The notes below the pieces were generated by a model, which did no database searches, had not been told where the DNA came from, and saw only the letters and a program-made list of their open reading frames with translations. This document shows, one piece after another, positions 43,306 to 54,855 of a DNA stretch of 64,000 bases. The stretch's first letter is position 1. Each line of letters starts with the position of its first letter. The position numbers were made by a program, and so were the translations under genes. The stretch comes from Ottelia alismoides (taxonomy: Eukaryota; Streptophyta; Magnoliopsida; Alismatales; Hydrocharitaceae), in assembly GCA_037367405.1 (NCBI GenBank), contig JAZKJV010010120.1, positions 62,001 through 126,000 of the forward strand, given 5' to 3'.

Positions 43306-45143
43306 TCTCTCTCTCTCTCTCTCTCTCTTCTAAAATTTTTTTATGGAAATTAGCAAAAAGATTATACTCTAAAGAACTCAATTGAACCTTTTTTTAAAAT
43401 TTAATTATCTCAAAAAAATATAAAAGGTCATCAAAGAAGTTCTAAATGATTTCTAGTTTTTTCTTAGATTTTTTAGGATTTTTTGAATAAATATGTAGAA
43501 TTACCATCTTGTATGCAAGCATGCATGCCCAAGTTGGCTGATCATATCGTGGCTTACATAAAGGGAAATAATATGTGGAATATCTTTCTAGATGATTTAG
43601 CCGTTATTTAATAAGAGCCTAAGAAATTCTACAAGTGATTGGCTTATATAACAAGGGGACTCGCAGAAATAATTGAATGTACTAATTGGGTATGTATATT
43701 TAATGGCCTTTCTTATTATCTCCTCGCTATAATAACACGTGTAGGAAAAAGCCACAGAAATGAGTGCATGTACCTTAGATTAGTGTGAACATATGCAATT
43801 ATGCAACTTAAGTCTTTTACTGATTTGATATGTGTACCCAATTAATCCTAAGATCTAGGTTTTCAAAAGGACAAAGGCGTGGATCTCAGAATGGTCCATG
43901 TCTGAAGGTTTACGCGATCATTCTTAGATCAAGCCTCATGAAATTAGACCTCTTAGATAATCTTAGATGGTGTTTGGTTGGGAGGAAGTGTTTGGGCATC
44001 ATTGCCAAAGTCGATATAGAATGAGGTATTATGTACAATCTTTAGGTAAGATGCATCTCCAAATATCGAAGGATGATAGTATAGATATAACAAATTTAAC
44101 TCTGCACCAAAAATTTGATTCATCAGTTCAGACTTTTTACCAGGATTTTGCAAGTAGAGGAAGTTGAAGATCAAGAAGACTCAAGGCACTAAGTATTTCC
44201 CGACGAGCGAACAGTACCGATATTTCTTCCAGTATAGAGGTAGGCTGGATCTTTAGTAACATTGCAAGATTTTCATTGTAAGAAACTCACATGGTAGATT
44301 TTTATCTATAGCTGCTGTAACCTGAATATTTGCTGAACTGAAATCTTTAACCAGCAAGATTTCATTATTGTTTCTGAGAAACCAGCAAGCATTCAGCAAG
44401 TGTTTATTGCAAATAAATCTATTTTTTTCCTCGAAAATAAGTGTCAGCAGAAAAATCACTCTCATGCTTTATATCCTGAAAAGTGCATTACTAGTTTCTT
44501 TATAGAGACACTAGAGCAAAAACAACTTAAACGAAAAACCATTGAACAGTCAAGCAAAAGTTTGTTGAATAACTTTGAAAAAACACATTGATATCAGTTC
44601 GTTATATAGAAAAATCCAGGGTTAAGTATATACCCAAGATTGCTCTCGATCTTCCTCCAAAATCCACGCGAGAATGAATGACTTCGTAGAGTCAGGCAGC
44701 AAATTACAACATAAAACAGCATATCAGGAACGAAAACATTTACCCTCATATGAAAACTGTGCACATATACAAGCATGATAACATCCGTTCATTGAAGAAC
44801 GGCATCAGCAATGTGGATCGAAAATCAAACCCGTCCAAAACTCCATGGAGTTGGCACATCTTAGCATCTCAACTATCCCTCCCAACAAAATTGCATCTCA
44901 GTGTCAAAATCTGTCACTTGGGACTTCAGCAGCACAAGCTCCTCTACGAATCACATCGCAAGCCAAACTTCTCCTGTTATTAACCACCCATATCGACAAG
45001 GTATACCAATTTCCATATTTTGCCAGAACAATTGTTTTCTGAGTTAATCTAAATGGGTACTTAGTAGGCTATAAAACAAAAATGTGTAATGCCACCATAA
45101 GCATCTTACCACACCAAAGAAACTGGAAGATTAGGTAGAGACC
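43306..45143. other. Non-genic; CT microsatellite; 3' flank of DUF1442 gene
   Basis: A (CT)n run lies at about 43304-43329. A ggtgtttggttggg motif at about 43969, typical of MITE ends, has no clear partner. From about 44750 to 45143 lies the likely 3' untranslated region of the minus-strand gene. Open frames here are short and unrecognised. Confidence 0.4.
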
Positions 45144-45803
45144 TTAAAGCGATTTCAGAACTCTAAAAATGTGCTCTTCTCCACTCTTCTCATCAACCTT
45201 GATGACCCATCTACTCTTTCCCGATCTCTTTCTCACCGGGACTGTGCCCTTGACACCGCTAGCCCTCCCATATTCGCTACATTCTCCTATCATTGTAACC
45301 TCCATCCCCTTTCCTATGGACCGCATCTTTGACTTTACTGTGGCCTTACCTTTAAGACCCTTCACATCCCCCTCCAACCCTCCTCTGCCTTCATTCAAGT
45401 TGTTTGCAACTACTACCGAGCTCCTCGGATTCACATCCAACAGCTTCAGCAATCCTCTATAAGACTCTTTCTTGCAGTCAACGAGCGAGAAGTCTATGTT
45501 CTCGTACTTTGGCAGCAATTCATAAGGATCACCTACCTTGAACTCGACCATCTCCTTGAGCCCAGATTCCTGGATCACTTCTTTGGATTCTGCTAGGCTC
45601 TCTTCTTCCGGAAGGATGCAGACAAGTTTGCCTCCTGTTTGACGAGCTGCAGCAGCTAATGCTATGGTTGATGGAGATGCTTCTGAGGAAACCTCGACGA
45701 TGAGTTTTGCACTCATGCCGGCTGCCAAGGCGGATATGAACTCGTTGCTTTCAGGCTCCAGTGTTTTGTGCTCGTCATGGCTTCGCTCCTTCTTGCCCCT
45801 CAG
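45144..45803 (-). CDS. DUF1442-family protein, exon 2
   Basis: Exon 2 and the stop of a two-exon plant gene; exon 1 is at 62343-62396. The acceptor CCAG lies just upstream of 45803. The product fits the plant DUF1442 family, described as SAM-methyltransferase-like and of unknown role. It has NEFISALAAGMSAKLIVEV, ALAAAARQTGGKLVCILPEEESL, DFSLVDCKKE, SSVVVANN and, near the end, KSRWVIKVDEKSGEEHIFRV. It has 219 residues here, 237 with exon 1, in the family's normal range, with no frameshift. The frame is phase 0 at the acceptor, matching exon 1. Expression is not shown by sequence. Confidence 0.9.
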   Translation of the reverse strand: MRGKKERSHDEHKTLEPESNEFISALAAGMSAKLIVEVSSEASPSTIALAAAARQTGGKLVCILPEEESLAESKEVIQESGLKEMVEFKVGDPYELLPKYENIDFSLVDCKKESYRGLLKLLDVNPRSSVVVANNLNEGRGGLEGDVKGLKGKATVKSKMRSIGKGMEVTMIGECSEYGRASGVKGTVPVRKRSGKSRWVIKVDEKSGEEHIFRVLKSL

Positions 45804-47445
45804 CTGGAACCACGAGAAGCGAACATCAGATTCACTAGACTAGTTGAAGCTATAAAAAGGATTTGTACTAATGGGAGCAATAAAATTTATAATTCTCACA
45901 AATAGAATGGCTGCAGTTCCATTACCAAATGCACAGTCGTGTTTTTTGTCATGTTGAATGTTTTTTAGCAAAAATCACAAGGTTGTGACTGTGTGAGGCT
46001 TTAAATATTGAATCTCGTCTTGTATTATACATTAAATTCAAAATGAACCACACCTTTTCTCATACTAGTTTGTATATATGCAAAAATGGAAGTGTAATCA
46101 TAAAAAGGCGCACACACACACAAAAGAAAGCAGTTAAGGGTGAACAAATAAGAGATCGGATTTAATATGATCATGCCAAAGAAACCTACATCAAGGAGAG
46201 GCTCGAGGCGACAGTAAAGATATTAATTGCTTTGATCTAAGACCTAAGGTTATATGATTGCATGATCAAGACCCACAGGTTCAAGTGGAGCAAACAGCCT
46301 CTTGTAAAATAATTGCAACTGCATAGCTCCAAAGAGGTCCGACAATTTTCTAGATCCTACATCGGCTGAGCTCTGCCACAGGACTGCCCTTTAGGTCAGA
46401 AGAACCTACATATGGAGGCATATGACAGTTGGAAAACCACTGGATACTTGTTAAATGGAGTAACCAAAGTGATCTGACTAGGAATGGAAATGGATACGGA
46501 TATGTTCGACTTCGGATATCTGTTTATCGTATTCAAAAAATTACCGAATACAAATATTCGTATCCGGTTTTTAATCGAATCCGGATCCAGGTATGAATAC
46601 GAAATTCTAAAAAATGGATATGAAAACAAATATGGTTTTGGTTTAGAATGTCTTATCCGAATCCGGATATATGAAAGAGTTAATCCCTTACCCCTTTCAG
46701 GGTTCCTAATTTCCCACAAATATCTCCCAACGATTCTGATTCCCATCTCATGTCTTTTTATTTAATTCCATTAAATGCGACCAAATCGATCCTGCATTGC
46801 AACTTCCCATAAAATTAATGAATTTCCATATCTATTCAATACTGTCGTCTGTTCTCTTCTCGAGGACCCCCGCTGACCACAGCAGCAAGCAAGTTGCAGC
46901 TCTCTCTCCTGCCCCTAGCTTTAGGTCCCCTCCTATCCAACCATCCCTCGCCGTGCGACCTTCTTCCCCGACGTGGAGTCGACAATGTCAACAGCTGAAT
47001 GTTGAAGTATAAAGTTGTATGCGCCTATTGGGTTGTACCAGGGTAAATGGATCCTGGAGGAGATCCATTTACCCCAACCAGTGTTTAGTCCCACATCGTC
47101 CAATGGTGGGACTTGTAGGCTCTGGAGAGGCTATATAAGGAGCCCCAGACCTCCTGTATCCATTGAGAAAAAGCAATGCATAGCACGCCCCGTTGAGGGC
47201 TTCTCCCGTGGTTTCATCCCGCTCCTCACGGAGTAGGGTTCCACGTAAAAATCTTTTGTGTTCCATGTTTATCTTTATTTCTAGGGATTTTATCACTTGT
47301 GCCCCTCCGAGATATCGCAATATCAGTTATACCCCTATCTTTTGGTAATATCAGTTGTGCCCCTAACTTCTTGCTCCGTCACCAGTTGTGCCCTTCCGTC
47401 AGATTGACCGTCAAAAAATTAAAATAATCATGGTTTATTCAAACC

Positions 47446-48600
47446 ATGGTGTGGTTAAGAAGGGTATTATGGTACATACCCTTCTTCATCTTCTTCCTGA
47501 GCTACTTCAAAGAAGAAGAGCCGAAAGAACCCATCAGCAACAACACCCACCTTCCAGAAAGGTGCCACGTTTCTTCCCCTCCTCCTCCTCCTCCTCCGCC
47601 GCCTCATTACCCAAGAACTCCCTCCCTCTCCTCCTCCCGCAGATTCAAGTCCAACCACACCCCGACCGAAGCAAGCTGGAGCAGCCGTACCGGCCTCCTC
47701 TGCCACCCCCACCCAGATACTCTCTCCCTGCGCGAGAAGGAACACCGCACGTCGCGAAGGTGGCGACTCTGCCCCACGTGCCTCTGCTACGGCAAATGCT
47801 CCGTCGATGTCGAGGAGAAGTTCTCCGAGTTCAAAGACTCCTATCTCGCTGCCACCGACCCCAAGAAACAGAGCATCGGAGAAACCGGGAACGTCGATGC
47901 GGGTAGACCCAACTCGGAGGATTTGTGTCTGATGGTGTCCGGCATCACGAAGCTCAAGATCCTCCCTGGGAAGTGGGAGAACTCTGATGAACCCTTCCGT
48001 ACACCCGACCTTTACGCCCGGAAGAGCCACCGCATCGTGAGGGGCAACCTCTCTTTTAGCGAGAACGGGGCCTTCTCTTTCCCCATACTCGCGAAACCCA
48101 CCTGTGATGAGCCTCCGCGCGTCTCCCTCGAGGTCTTCTGACCCAAGGAGGAGCCACGGAGGTCCTCGTCGGATGTCCGACGGAGGTGGGTACCTCCCTC
48201 CGACGAGATACGCCGGAGCTTCACCTTCTCCGGGATCCCGAGGGTGGCAGCCTGCACCGCTGACGACGACCTGGCGAGCGACGCGAGCTCGGACCTCTTC
48301 AAGATCGAAAGCTTCGCAACGACATCAGGAGGGCCAGCATACCGGCGGCGGGAGTCTCTGGACGAGACGCCCGCGGCGGGATCGTCACCGGCGAGGGCTT
48401 CCGGGTGGTACCCGCCGAGCGAGGTGAGTGTGCAGTGGAGCGTGACGACGGCGGAGGGGGGCTTTGACAGGAGCAGCATCGCCAACTTCTCGAGTGCCGC
48501 GTCGGACTGCGGCGGCGAGGCCGTGGAGGAGCACTGGGGGAAGAAGAAAGGCGTGGGCGTGGGAGGGGGGTTGCTGCTCCTGCGGTTCTTGGTTAAGAAG
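47446..48600 (+). pseudogene. Captured phytochrome kinase substrate (PKS)-like gene
   Basis: One plus frame shows the conserved blocks of plant PKS proteins in order. These are EASWSSRTGLLCHP (about 47671), CYGKCSVDVEEKFSE (about 47788), NGAFSFPI...PPRVSLEVF (48064-48138), DDDLASDASSDLFKIESF (about 48262) and SGWYPPSEVSVQWSVTTA (about 48400). A TGA at 48139-48141 follows EVF, where a glycine codon (GGA) is likely in the parent. The same frame then runs to 48753. The start and end are Pack-MULE filler, so the natural N-terminus is uncertain. PKS proteins act with phytochrome and phototropin in light signalling; this copy is probably inert or regulatory RNA only. Confidence 0.8.
47452..47473 (+). 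repeat. 22-bp direct repeat, left copy (partner 48590-48611)
   Basis: tggttaagaagggtattatg plus two bases, repeated exactly at 48590-48611. The pair brackets the captured PKS-like segment inside the Pack-MULE. The left copy also forms an inverted repeat with the following atacccttc. Confidence 0.9.
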
Positions 48601-49025
48601 GGTATTATGGTCCATGCACGACGAGGTGCTGCTGGCAGATTGGAGGAGGGAGGAGAGGCGGCGCGGGGCAGGGGCGAGGGCAGAGAGGGAGGAGGAGGAG
48701 GAGTCGGAGGAGGAGGAAGAGGATGGGCAAGAGGAGGAAGAAGAAGAGGATGAGGAAGATGATATAAAATGACCTCCTAACCCTTTTTTTTTAAAGTAAT
48801 TCCGCCTATGTCCTCAAAGTTAACGGTCGTTTGCACTGTGGATGGACGGTCGCTAACCCGAGGGGCACAAGTGATAAATTAGCAAGTTTTGAGGGGCACA
48901 ACTGATATTACCAAAAAGATAGGGGCATAACTGAAATTGCGATATCTCGGAGGGGCACAAGTGATAAAATCCCTTATTTCTATGCTATGTTTATCGTTTC
49001 CGCTTCCGCTTCCGATTTTCTAACA

Positions 49026-51208
49026 TGGTATCAGAGCGGGTTCGATTCTCGGAGTTTTCATGTTCATATTTTTTTCCGAGATTCGATTCATTATTTGTTC
49101 GTGAAGATTTTTTTTATCATGTTCAAGTTCTATTATCGGGTTTCTTGAAACCCTACAATATTTGGCAATCATCTTGGTGGCGTCTCTAGACACAGCCGCT
49201 TATAGCGGCAAACCGGGCAGGCAGCGCCCTAATCACCCAGGCAGACTAATCACCAGGCAGGCGCGAAGACTGCAGTCCAGGCACGATTTGCCAGCATCAG
49301 AAGAAGCACGGTTGCACATCACGCAGGCGTATCTCCATGCCTGGCCGTTTTATCCCTCCTCCCATATCTGGAGGGTCTTCAGCCGCAAGGCGGCATTCTC
49401 CACGCACGAGAGCCCTAGCCGCACTCAAGGCGGCGTTCTTTGTATGCACATGCGCGCTCCCCAGGCGAACCCAGGCACCTCCTCCATGCAGCTCCAGGCG
49501 ACCTGCCGCCTCCCTCTTCCAATCGAGGCCAGTAGATCCAAGTGGCGGGGGGCGCGCATCGCAGCATCTTCACCAGGAGCTACAGGCAGCGCGCACCCAG
49601 TTGTTCAGCCCCTATGTCTTCCCCTCCAGGCGCGCTCTCACCCCCTGTCCTCTCGCGCGATAGACCCACGGTGACCAACATCCAGGCGCGCATCTTCTCC
49701 GAGCTCCTCCTCCCCCGATTCCCCTGGCGGCGGCATCGGCAGTCCCACATCTTTGAGGGCGCATTCATTTGCACATGTGGAATCTCCTCCTCCTCGTACG
49801 CACGCAGCCCCTTGCGCGACCATCGACCCTCCGCGCGCGCACCTCGAAGACCCAGGCGAAGGCTCTTTCGCAGCCCAGGTGCGCTCCCGCCCGCCTCTCC
49901 CTTCCGCGCATCTCCGGCGACGCGCAACCCCTGGTGGAGCATCCTTCATCGCGTGCGCCTCCCTCGACCCCGCTGCTCCTCCAGATCGCCACAATCCTTG
50001 GAGGTATCGCCTGGGTGACTCCAGCAACTCAGGCGGCGGCGCACAAGCAACTCGCTTGGGAGATCCTCCAGCCATCGACGAGATCTCGCGCTCCATGATC
50101 AAGTGCTGGCAGCGCACAAGAAACCCCAGAATAGGGGGCGATGGCCGTTCTTTTTAAATTATGATGTGTTTTGTAATAGGGTTTCACATGGGAAACCCTA
50201 AAGGGCAAAGAAATGTTGGGCCGAGGGTTAAAAAAATGGGCTGACGGTCATAAAAAAAAAGGGGGCTGACGGTCATAAGAAAAAAAAGGGGGGTGCGATG
50301 TTTCCAGCCTCTTCTTCGGCTGCAGGGATTTAAAAATAATAATAAATAGAGAGAGAGAGAGAGAGAAAAAAGGCGCGTACAAAAAAAAGACGTGCGTTGT
50401 GAAAAAAAAGCCGTGTACAAAGAAAAGTCGTACGCAATTTAAAAAAAAAGATGCAACAAAAGCCGTAAAAAAAAGTTTGAAACGGCTTAAAAAAAGGATG
50501 ATTAAAAAAAATGAGAAGCCGCGATAATTTTTTTTGGATGTTTTCACCCCCTATTTATCTTGTCTTCTCCCAACTTTGTCGATGTTCATTTTCCAATAAG
50601 TATGGGAGAAAGGGGGAGTATATATGTAGAGTCACAGGTCTGTTCATGATCCTGATTCAGATGCAGATGCCAGTCTCCAGACCTTTCAGAATTTCCAGAC
50701 TCTACAGTTCGGTTGTTCAGACTCGACGATCATTGTTCCGAGTCTCCAGTTTCAGACACGCACGAGTGTGCGGTCTTATTTTCAGATGAGCATGTGTTGC
50801 CATCATTGTCAGAGGTCCCCATCATTCTTCTAGTTGTCAGGCCGGAGTTTTCATGTGAGCCATAGGGACTCCAGAGCGGAGGACCATTCCCTTGAGGGCA
50901 AGGGTTTTCATGTGGTATCATAGGTACACCAGAGCAATGCACCATTCTCTGAGCCAGATGGGAGAGACCCAGTTCTCCGACGAGGAGACTTCATGCGCAA
51001 GTTCAGACTCGATGGTCAGGTTCCGAGTCTTCAGTTGACTCACACTCCAGCCCGTTCGTCCTCCTCACCTGCACGGCATGAGAAGCAACGCCCTCGACTG
51101 CAGCATGTGCGCGTTGGGTTGATATTGTCCGTAGTGTCTTGTAGCGTTGAGTTGAGTATCTTTTTGTTTGTCCAAGCTGAGCATTTCATGCTCCAGCTTG
51201 AGGGGGAG
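49026..51208 (+). other. Internal region of non-autonomous LTR element
   Basis: GC-rich leader-like DNA with repeated aggcgcg words (49180-50100), then a GA microsatellite and A-rich runs (50330-50500). An imperfect duplication follows, with motifs such as ttttcatgtg...ccagagc at about 50850 and 50910. Several long open frames occur on both strands at 49160-50160. They are skewed by composition and I do not support any as a gene. Confidence 0.6.
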
Positions 51209-51535
51209 TGTTGGAGTATAAAGTTGTATGCGCCTATTGTGTTGTAGCAGGGTAAATGGATCCTGGAGGAGATCCATTTACCCCAACCAGTGTTTAGTCC
51301 CACATCGTCCAGTGGTGGGACTTGGAGGCTCTGGAGAGGCTATATAAGGAGCCCCAGACCTCCTGTATCCATTGAGAAAAAGCAATGCATAGCACGCCCC
51401 GTTGAGAGCTTCTCCCGTGGTTTCATCCCGCTCCTCACGGAGTAGGGTTCCACGTAAAAATCTTTCGTGTTCCATGTTTATCTTTATTTCTATGCTATGT
51501 TTATCGTTTCCGCTTCCGCTTCCGATTTTCTAACA
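51209..51535 (+). repeat. 3' LTR of the non-autonomous element (327 bp)
   Basis: TGTTGGAGTATAAAG...TTTTCTAACA, with TATA-like ctatataaggag near 51340. It shows the uninterrupted sequence across which the Pack-MULE inserted in the 5' LTR. Confidence 0.92.
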
Positions 51536-52409
51536 TTGAAGTGCACCCCAAGGTCTGCAAAAATCGTCCAGTGTCTTGTAGTATCGACAGTGCAACTTGC
51601 AGTCCTTACGCGGTGCTCGCCCCCACCCATCTGAATAGTCCCACACCTTTATGCTCGCCCCTGCTCATCCGGTTATCCCTCATGATGCAAGCCCCCTTCC
51701 CCCCTATGGATTCAGTGATGACAATGGTTAAATTGCACTGCAGTTGGCAACAGTAGTCAGATGTTGCAACTTCGACAATCAACCGACCCTTCTTCTTTGC
51801 TTTGTGGAAAGTAACACATGCAGGCATCACTTCTCACATATTTTTGTCTTTTATTTTCTGAAAAAGGGTAATTGTGTATCAATTCATATGTTTGATATTT
51901 ACATCACAAAAAGTCTACTAGTGGTAAGATCATATTACATGCATATGATCTTTCACATAACTCAACACACACTGGAGAAGAATCCACACCAGCACGTAGA
52001 AAGAAGAAGAGCAAAGGTGTTAAAACAAGGTATTAACTAAACGATGGAATGAACAAACTCAAACAAGTAACTAATCCATGTACATATTTTTAAATTTGTG
52101 CTTAAGAGGTCTAAGTGATTATTTGCCATTAGTTCTATATCTCAAGTTGTAGGATGTCTCAGTTTTTTTTTTGCATGTTTGTACTGATCGAGGCTCATTT
52201 ATCTCTGTGATAGGTTATTATATCCATCTTAATAATATTATAATTTGTATTGACATCTGTTGGGAAAAATGAACCACTTGTTTATTCCATAAGCCCTAGG
52301 CTCTCTTTTATAGGAGAGTAGCCTATGGGTAAATTACATAAAGCATACAACTGAAAATAAAAATAACGAAGGGATACCGGCACTACTCTATATGCGTCAA
52401 CACTCCCCC

Positions 52410-54547
52410 TCAAGATGGAGCATAGATATCAATCATGCTCAGCTTGGACGCACATTTCTGGAATGGGCCTCGAAGTAATGCCTTGATAAATATATCAGCA
52501 GTTTGATTCTCTGAGGTGACATGAGATGTAGCAATGAACCCCTTCTGAATCATGTCACGTATGTAGTGACAGTCAACCTCAATATGCTTGGTCCTCTCAT
52601 GGAAGGCTGGATTGTTTGCAATGAACAAGGCTGCCTGATTATCACATTCCAACTTCATGGAAAGCGGTATATCAAGACATAGATCTGTAAGTAGAGCTTT
52701 CACCCACATCATTTCTGTGCTAGCCTGGGCCATAGCCCTGTATTCAGATTCAGCACTGGATCTAGCCACCACTGTCTGTTTCTTGCTCCTCCACGAGACT
52801 AGAGCATCTCCAACATAGACTGCAAATCCTGAAGTGGACTTCCTGTCCTTGGGGCATCCTGCATAGTCTGCATCAGCACACGCTGTGATAGAGATCTCCT
52901 TTCCCTTCTTAAATAGCAAGCCTGCACCTGGAGATGATTTTAGATATCTCAGAATCATGTGTATTGCATCCATATGGACCTGACGTGGTTGCTCCATGAA
53001 CTGGCTCACGCGACTCACTGCAAATGATATATCAGGTCTAGTGATCGTGACATACAGTAGTTTGCCTACCAGTTCTCTGTACCTTCTCCTGTCCACCTCC
53101 TCTGTGTCATCATCATAGAGCTTCATGCTGGGATCCATTGGTGTCATAGCAGGCTGACACCCAAGCATACATGTTTCACTCAATAGATCTGTAACATATT
53201 TCCTCTGCGACATTACTAATCCATATGGATTTCTAGCAAACTCCAGCCCTAGAAAATATCTAAGGACTCCCAAGTCCTTGGTGACAAATTCGGTTCCCAG
53301 TTTTTCTTTCGCCTGCTTTATGCCCTGCTCATCATCTCCTGTAATCAAGATGTCGTCAACATAAACCATGATTACAATGATACCTCTAGCAGTCTTCTGT
53401 ACAAACAAGGAATGATCAGCATTGGAGCGTTCGTATCCTTGTTTCTCGAAGAGATCTGAGAGCTTCTGAAACCATGCTCTGGGGCTCTGCTTAAGGCCAT
53501 AGATAGCCTTATGTAACATGCATACCTTGGAACACTCCCCCTCAACAGCAAAACCAGGTGGTTGTTGCATATAAACTTCTTCCTGCAAATCTCCATATAT
53601 GAATGCATTCTTCACGTCCAGCTGATGGAGCGGCCAGTCTCTAGCAACTGCAACTGACAACAAGATCCGTAGAGTGGAATGTCGTGCCACAGGCGAGAAT
53701 GTGTCAAGGTAATCCACCCCGTATGTCTATGTAAAGCCACGTGCAACAAGACGCGCCTTGTACCTGCCAATAGAGCCATCTGCATTGTGCTTCACTGTAA
53801 ACACCCACTTACAGCTCACCGGGTTCACATCTGGAGGTATAGGAACCAAACTCCAAGTTCCTCTGGACTGAAGTGCCGCCATTTCTTCCTCCATTGCTAG
53901 CCGCCATCTACTGTCCTGCAGAGCATCTTGATGATTTCGTGGAATATCTACAGCTGACAGTGCCACAACAAATGACCTGAAATCTCCAGATAGCCTCTCA
54001 AAAGACACGGATGCTGATAATGGATATGTAACACAGCTCCTCTTCGACTTGCGTAGAGCAATGGGAACATCTAAATCAGCTGCAGTCTCATCTGGCCCCT
54101 GCAACATATCCTGCTCAGAAATGTCGTTAGATCCATCAACAGTAATATTTTCATTACATACCATAGGCGAGCTAGTAGACGAGTCATGACCATGAGCGGG
54201 AGGAGGCCTGCGGGTATAATGAAACGGTAGCGGTGAGATAGGTGGTGGTGGTGGTGGTGGTGACGGCATCTGAGGTGGTGGTGCTGGTGACGGCATCTGA
54301 GGTGGTGGTGTCATGTATATGGCATCAGTAGATAGAGGTGGTAGCTGCTCGTCTCCTGAGGCTGAAAAATACATAACAGATTCAAAAAATGTAACATCTG
54401 CACTGATCATATACCTCCGACGCAGAGGATCAAAGCACTTGTACCCCTTTTGAGTTCTGAAGTACCCAACGAAAACACATTTGACAGCCCTAGGAGAGAG
54501 CTTGTCAGTACCAGGCGACAACTGATGGACAAATGCAACCGACCCAA
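52410..54547 (-). pseudogene. pol: Copia-D pol (integrase tail-RT-RNase H)
   Basis: The minus frame begins at VFGSVAFVHQLSPG (about 54547), in the late integrase. It continues through VGYFRTQKGYKC, a proline-rich linker (about 54230-54310), WRLAMEEEM and KWVFTVKHNADG to a TAG at 53729-53727, replacing the glutamine of the GFTQTYG motif. RT resumes (LDVKNAFIYGDLQEEVY, YVDDILITGDD near 53360), then RNase H (AESEYRAMAQ) and the SKLSMIDIYAPS end at 52410. No Gag or protease. Close relative of Copia-B in this region. Confidence 0.9.
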
Positions 54548-54555
54548 ACACAGAT

Positions 54556-54855
54556 GAGGTGGACAGGAGAAGGTACAGAGAACTGGTAGGCAAACTATTG
54601 TATGTCACGATCACTAGACCTGATATATCATTTGCAGTGAGTCGCGTGAGCCAGTTCATGGAGCAACCACGTCAGGTCCATATGGATGCAATACACATGA
54701 TTCTGAGATATCTAAAATCATCTCCAGGTGCAGGCTTGCTATTTAAGAAGGGAAAGGAGATCTCTATCACAGCGTGTGCTGATGCAGACTATGCAGATGC
54801 CCCAAGGACAGGAAGTCCACTTCAGGATTTGCAGTCTATGTTGGAGATGCTCTAA
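54556..54855 (+). repeat. Inverted copy of Copia-D RT/RNase H segment
   Basis: About 300 bp that is the reverse complement of 52801-53103 in the same element, with one substitution and one missing base by eye. On the plus strand it reads EVDRRRYRELVGKLLYVTITRPD, i.e. antisense to Copia-D's own frame. Arms are separated by about 1.45 kb. The inner junction (about 54548-54556) shows the shared word acacaga. Confidence 0.94.

Larger units (their letters stand above)
47284..48973 (+). mobile_element. Pack-MULE carrying a PKS-like gene
   Basis: A 1,690-bp Mutator-like element with terminal inverted repeats of about 85 bp (GGGATTTTATCACTTGTGCC at both ends; three small differences by eye, weaker similarity to about 150 bp). 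It is flanked by a perfect 9-bp duplication TTATTTCTA (47275-47283, 48974-48982). The 3' LTR copy at 51475-51490 shows the empty site. The TIRs contain repeated TTGTGCCCCT words. Inside is a captured phytochrome kinase substrate-like gene and no transposase. Confidence 0.94.
47000..51535 (+). mobile_element. Non-autonomous LTR retrotransposon, 5' LTR hit by Pack-MULE
   Basis: LTRs of 327 bp (5': 47000-49025 including 1,699 bp of Pack-MULE plus duplicated target; 3': 51209-51535). Seven base differences by eye, about 2%. PBS TGGTATCAGAGCGGG at 49026; purine tract before 51209. Flanks CTGAA and TTGAA are a 5-bp duplication with one mismatch. The 2.2-kb inside has no gag-pol; only a short echo of the Copia pol end (CCAAGCTGAGCATTTCATGC) remains near 51174. 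It resembles a LARD-type derivative. Confidence 0.88.

Noticed and set aside
45169..45462. Plus-strand 97-codon frame
   Set aside because: Antisense of the well-supported DUF1442 exon 2.
46396..46765. Overlapping frames rich in RIRIRH and YEYEI words
   Set aside because: They come from GGATAC/GTATCC subterminal repeats of the hAT element.
49162..50157. Several long open frames on both strands
   Set aside because: They overlap in many frames in GC-rich leader DNA of a non-autonomous LTR element and show no family motif.
54556..54855. A separate plus-strand RT/RNase H gene
   Set aside because: It is an inverted internal copy of Copia-D sequence inside Copia-D's own LTRs and lacks everything else.
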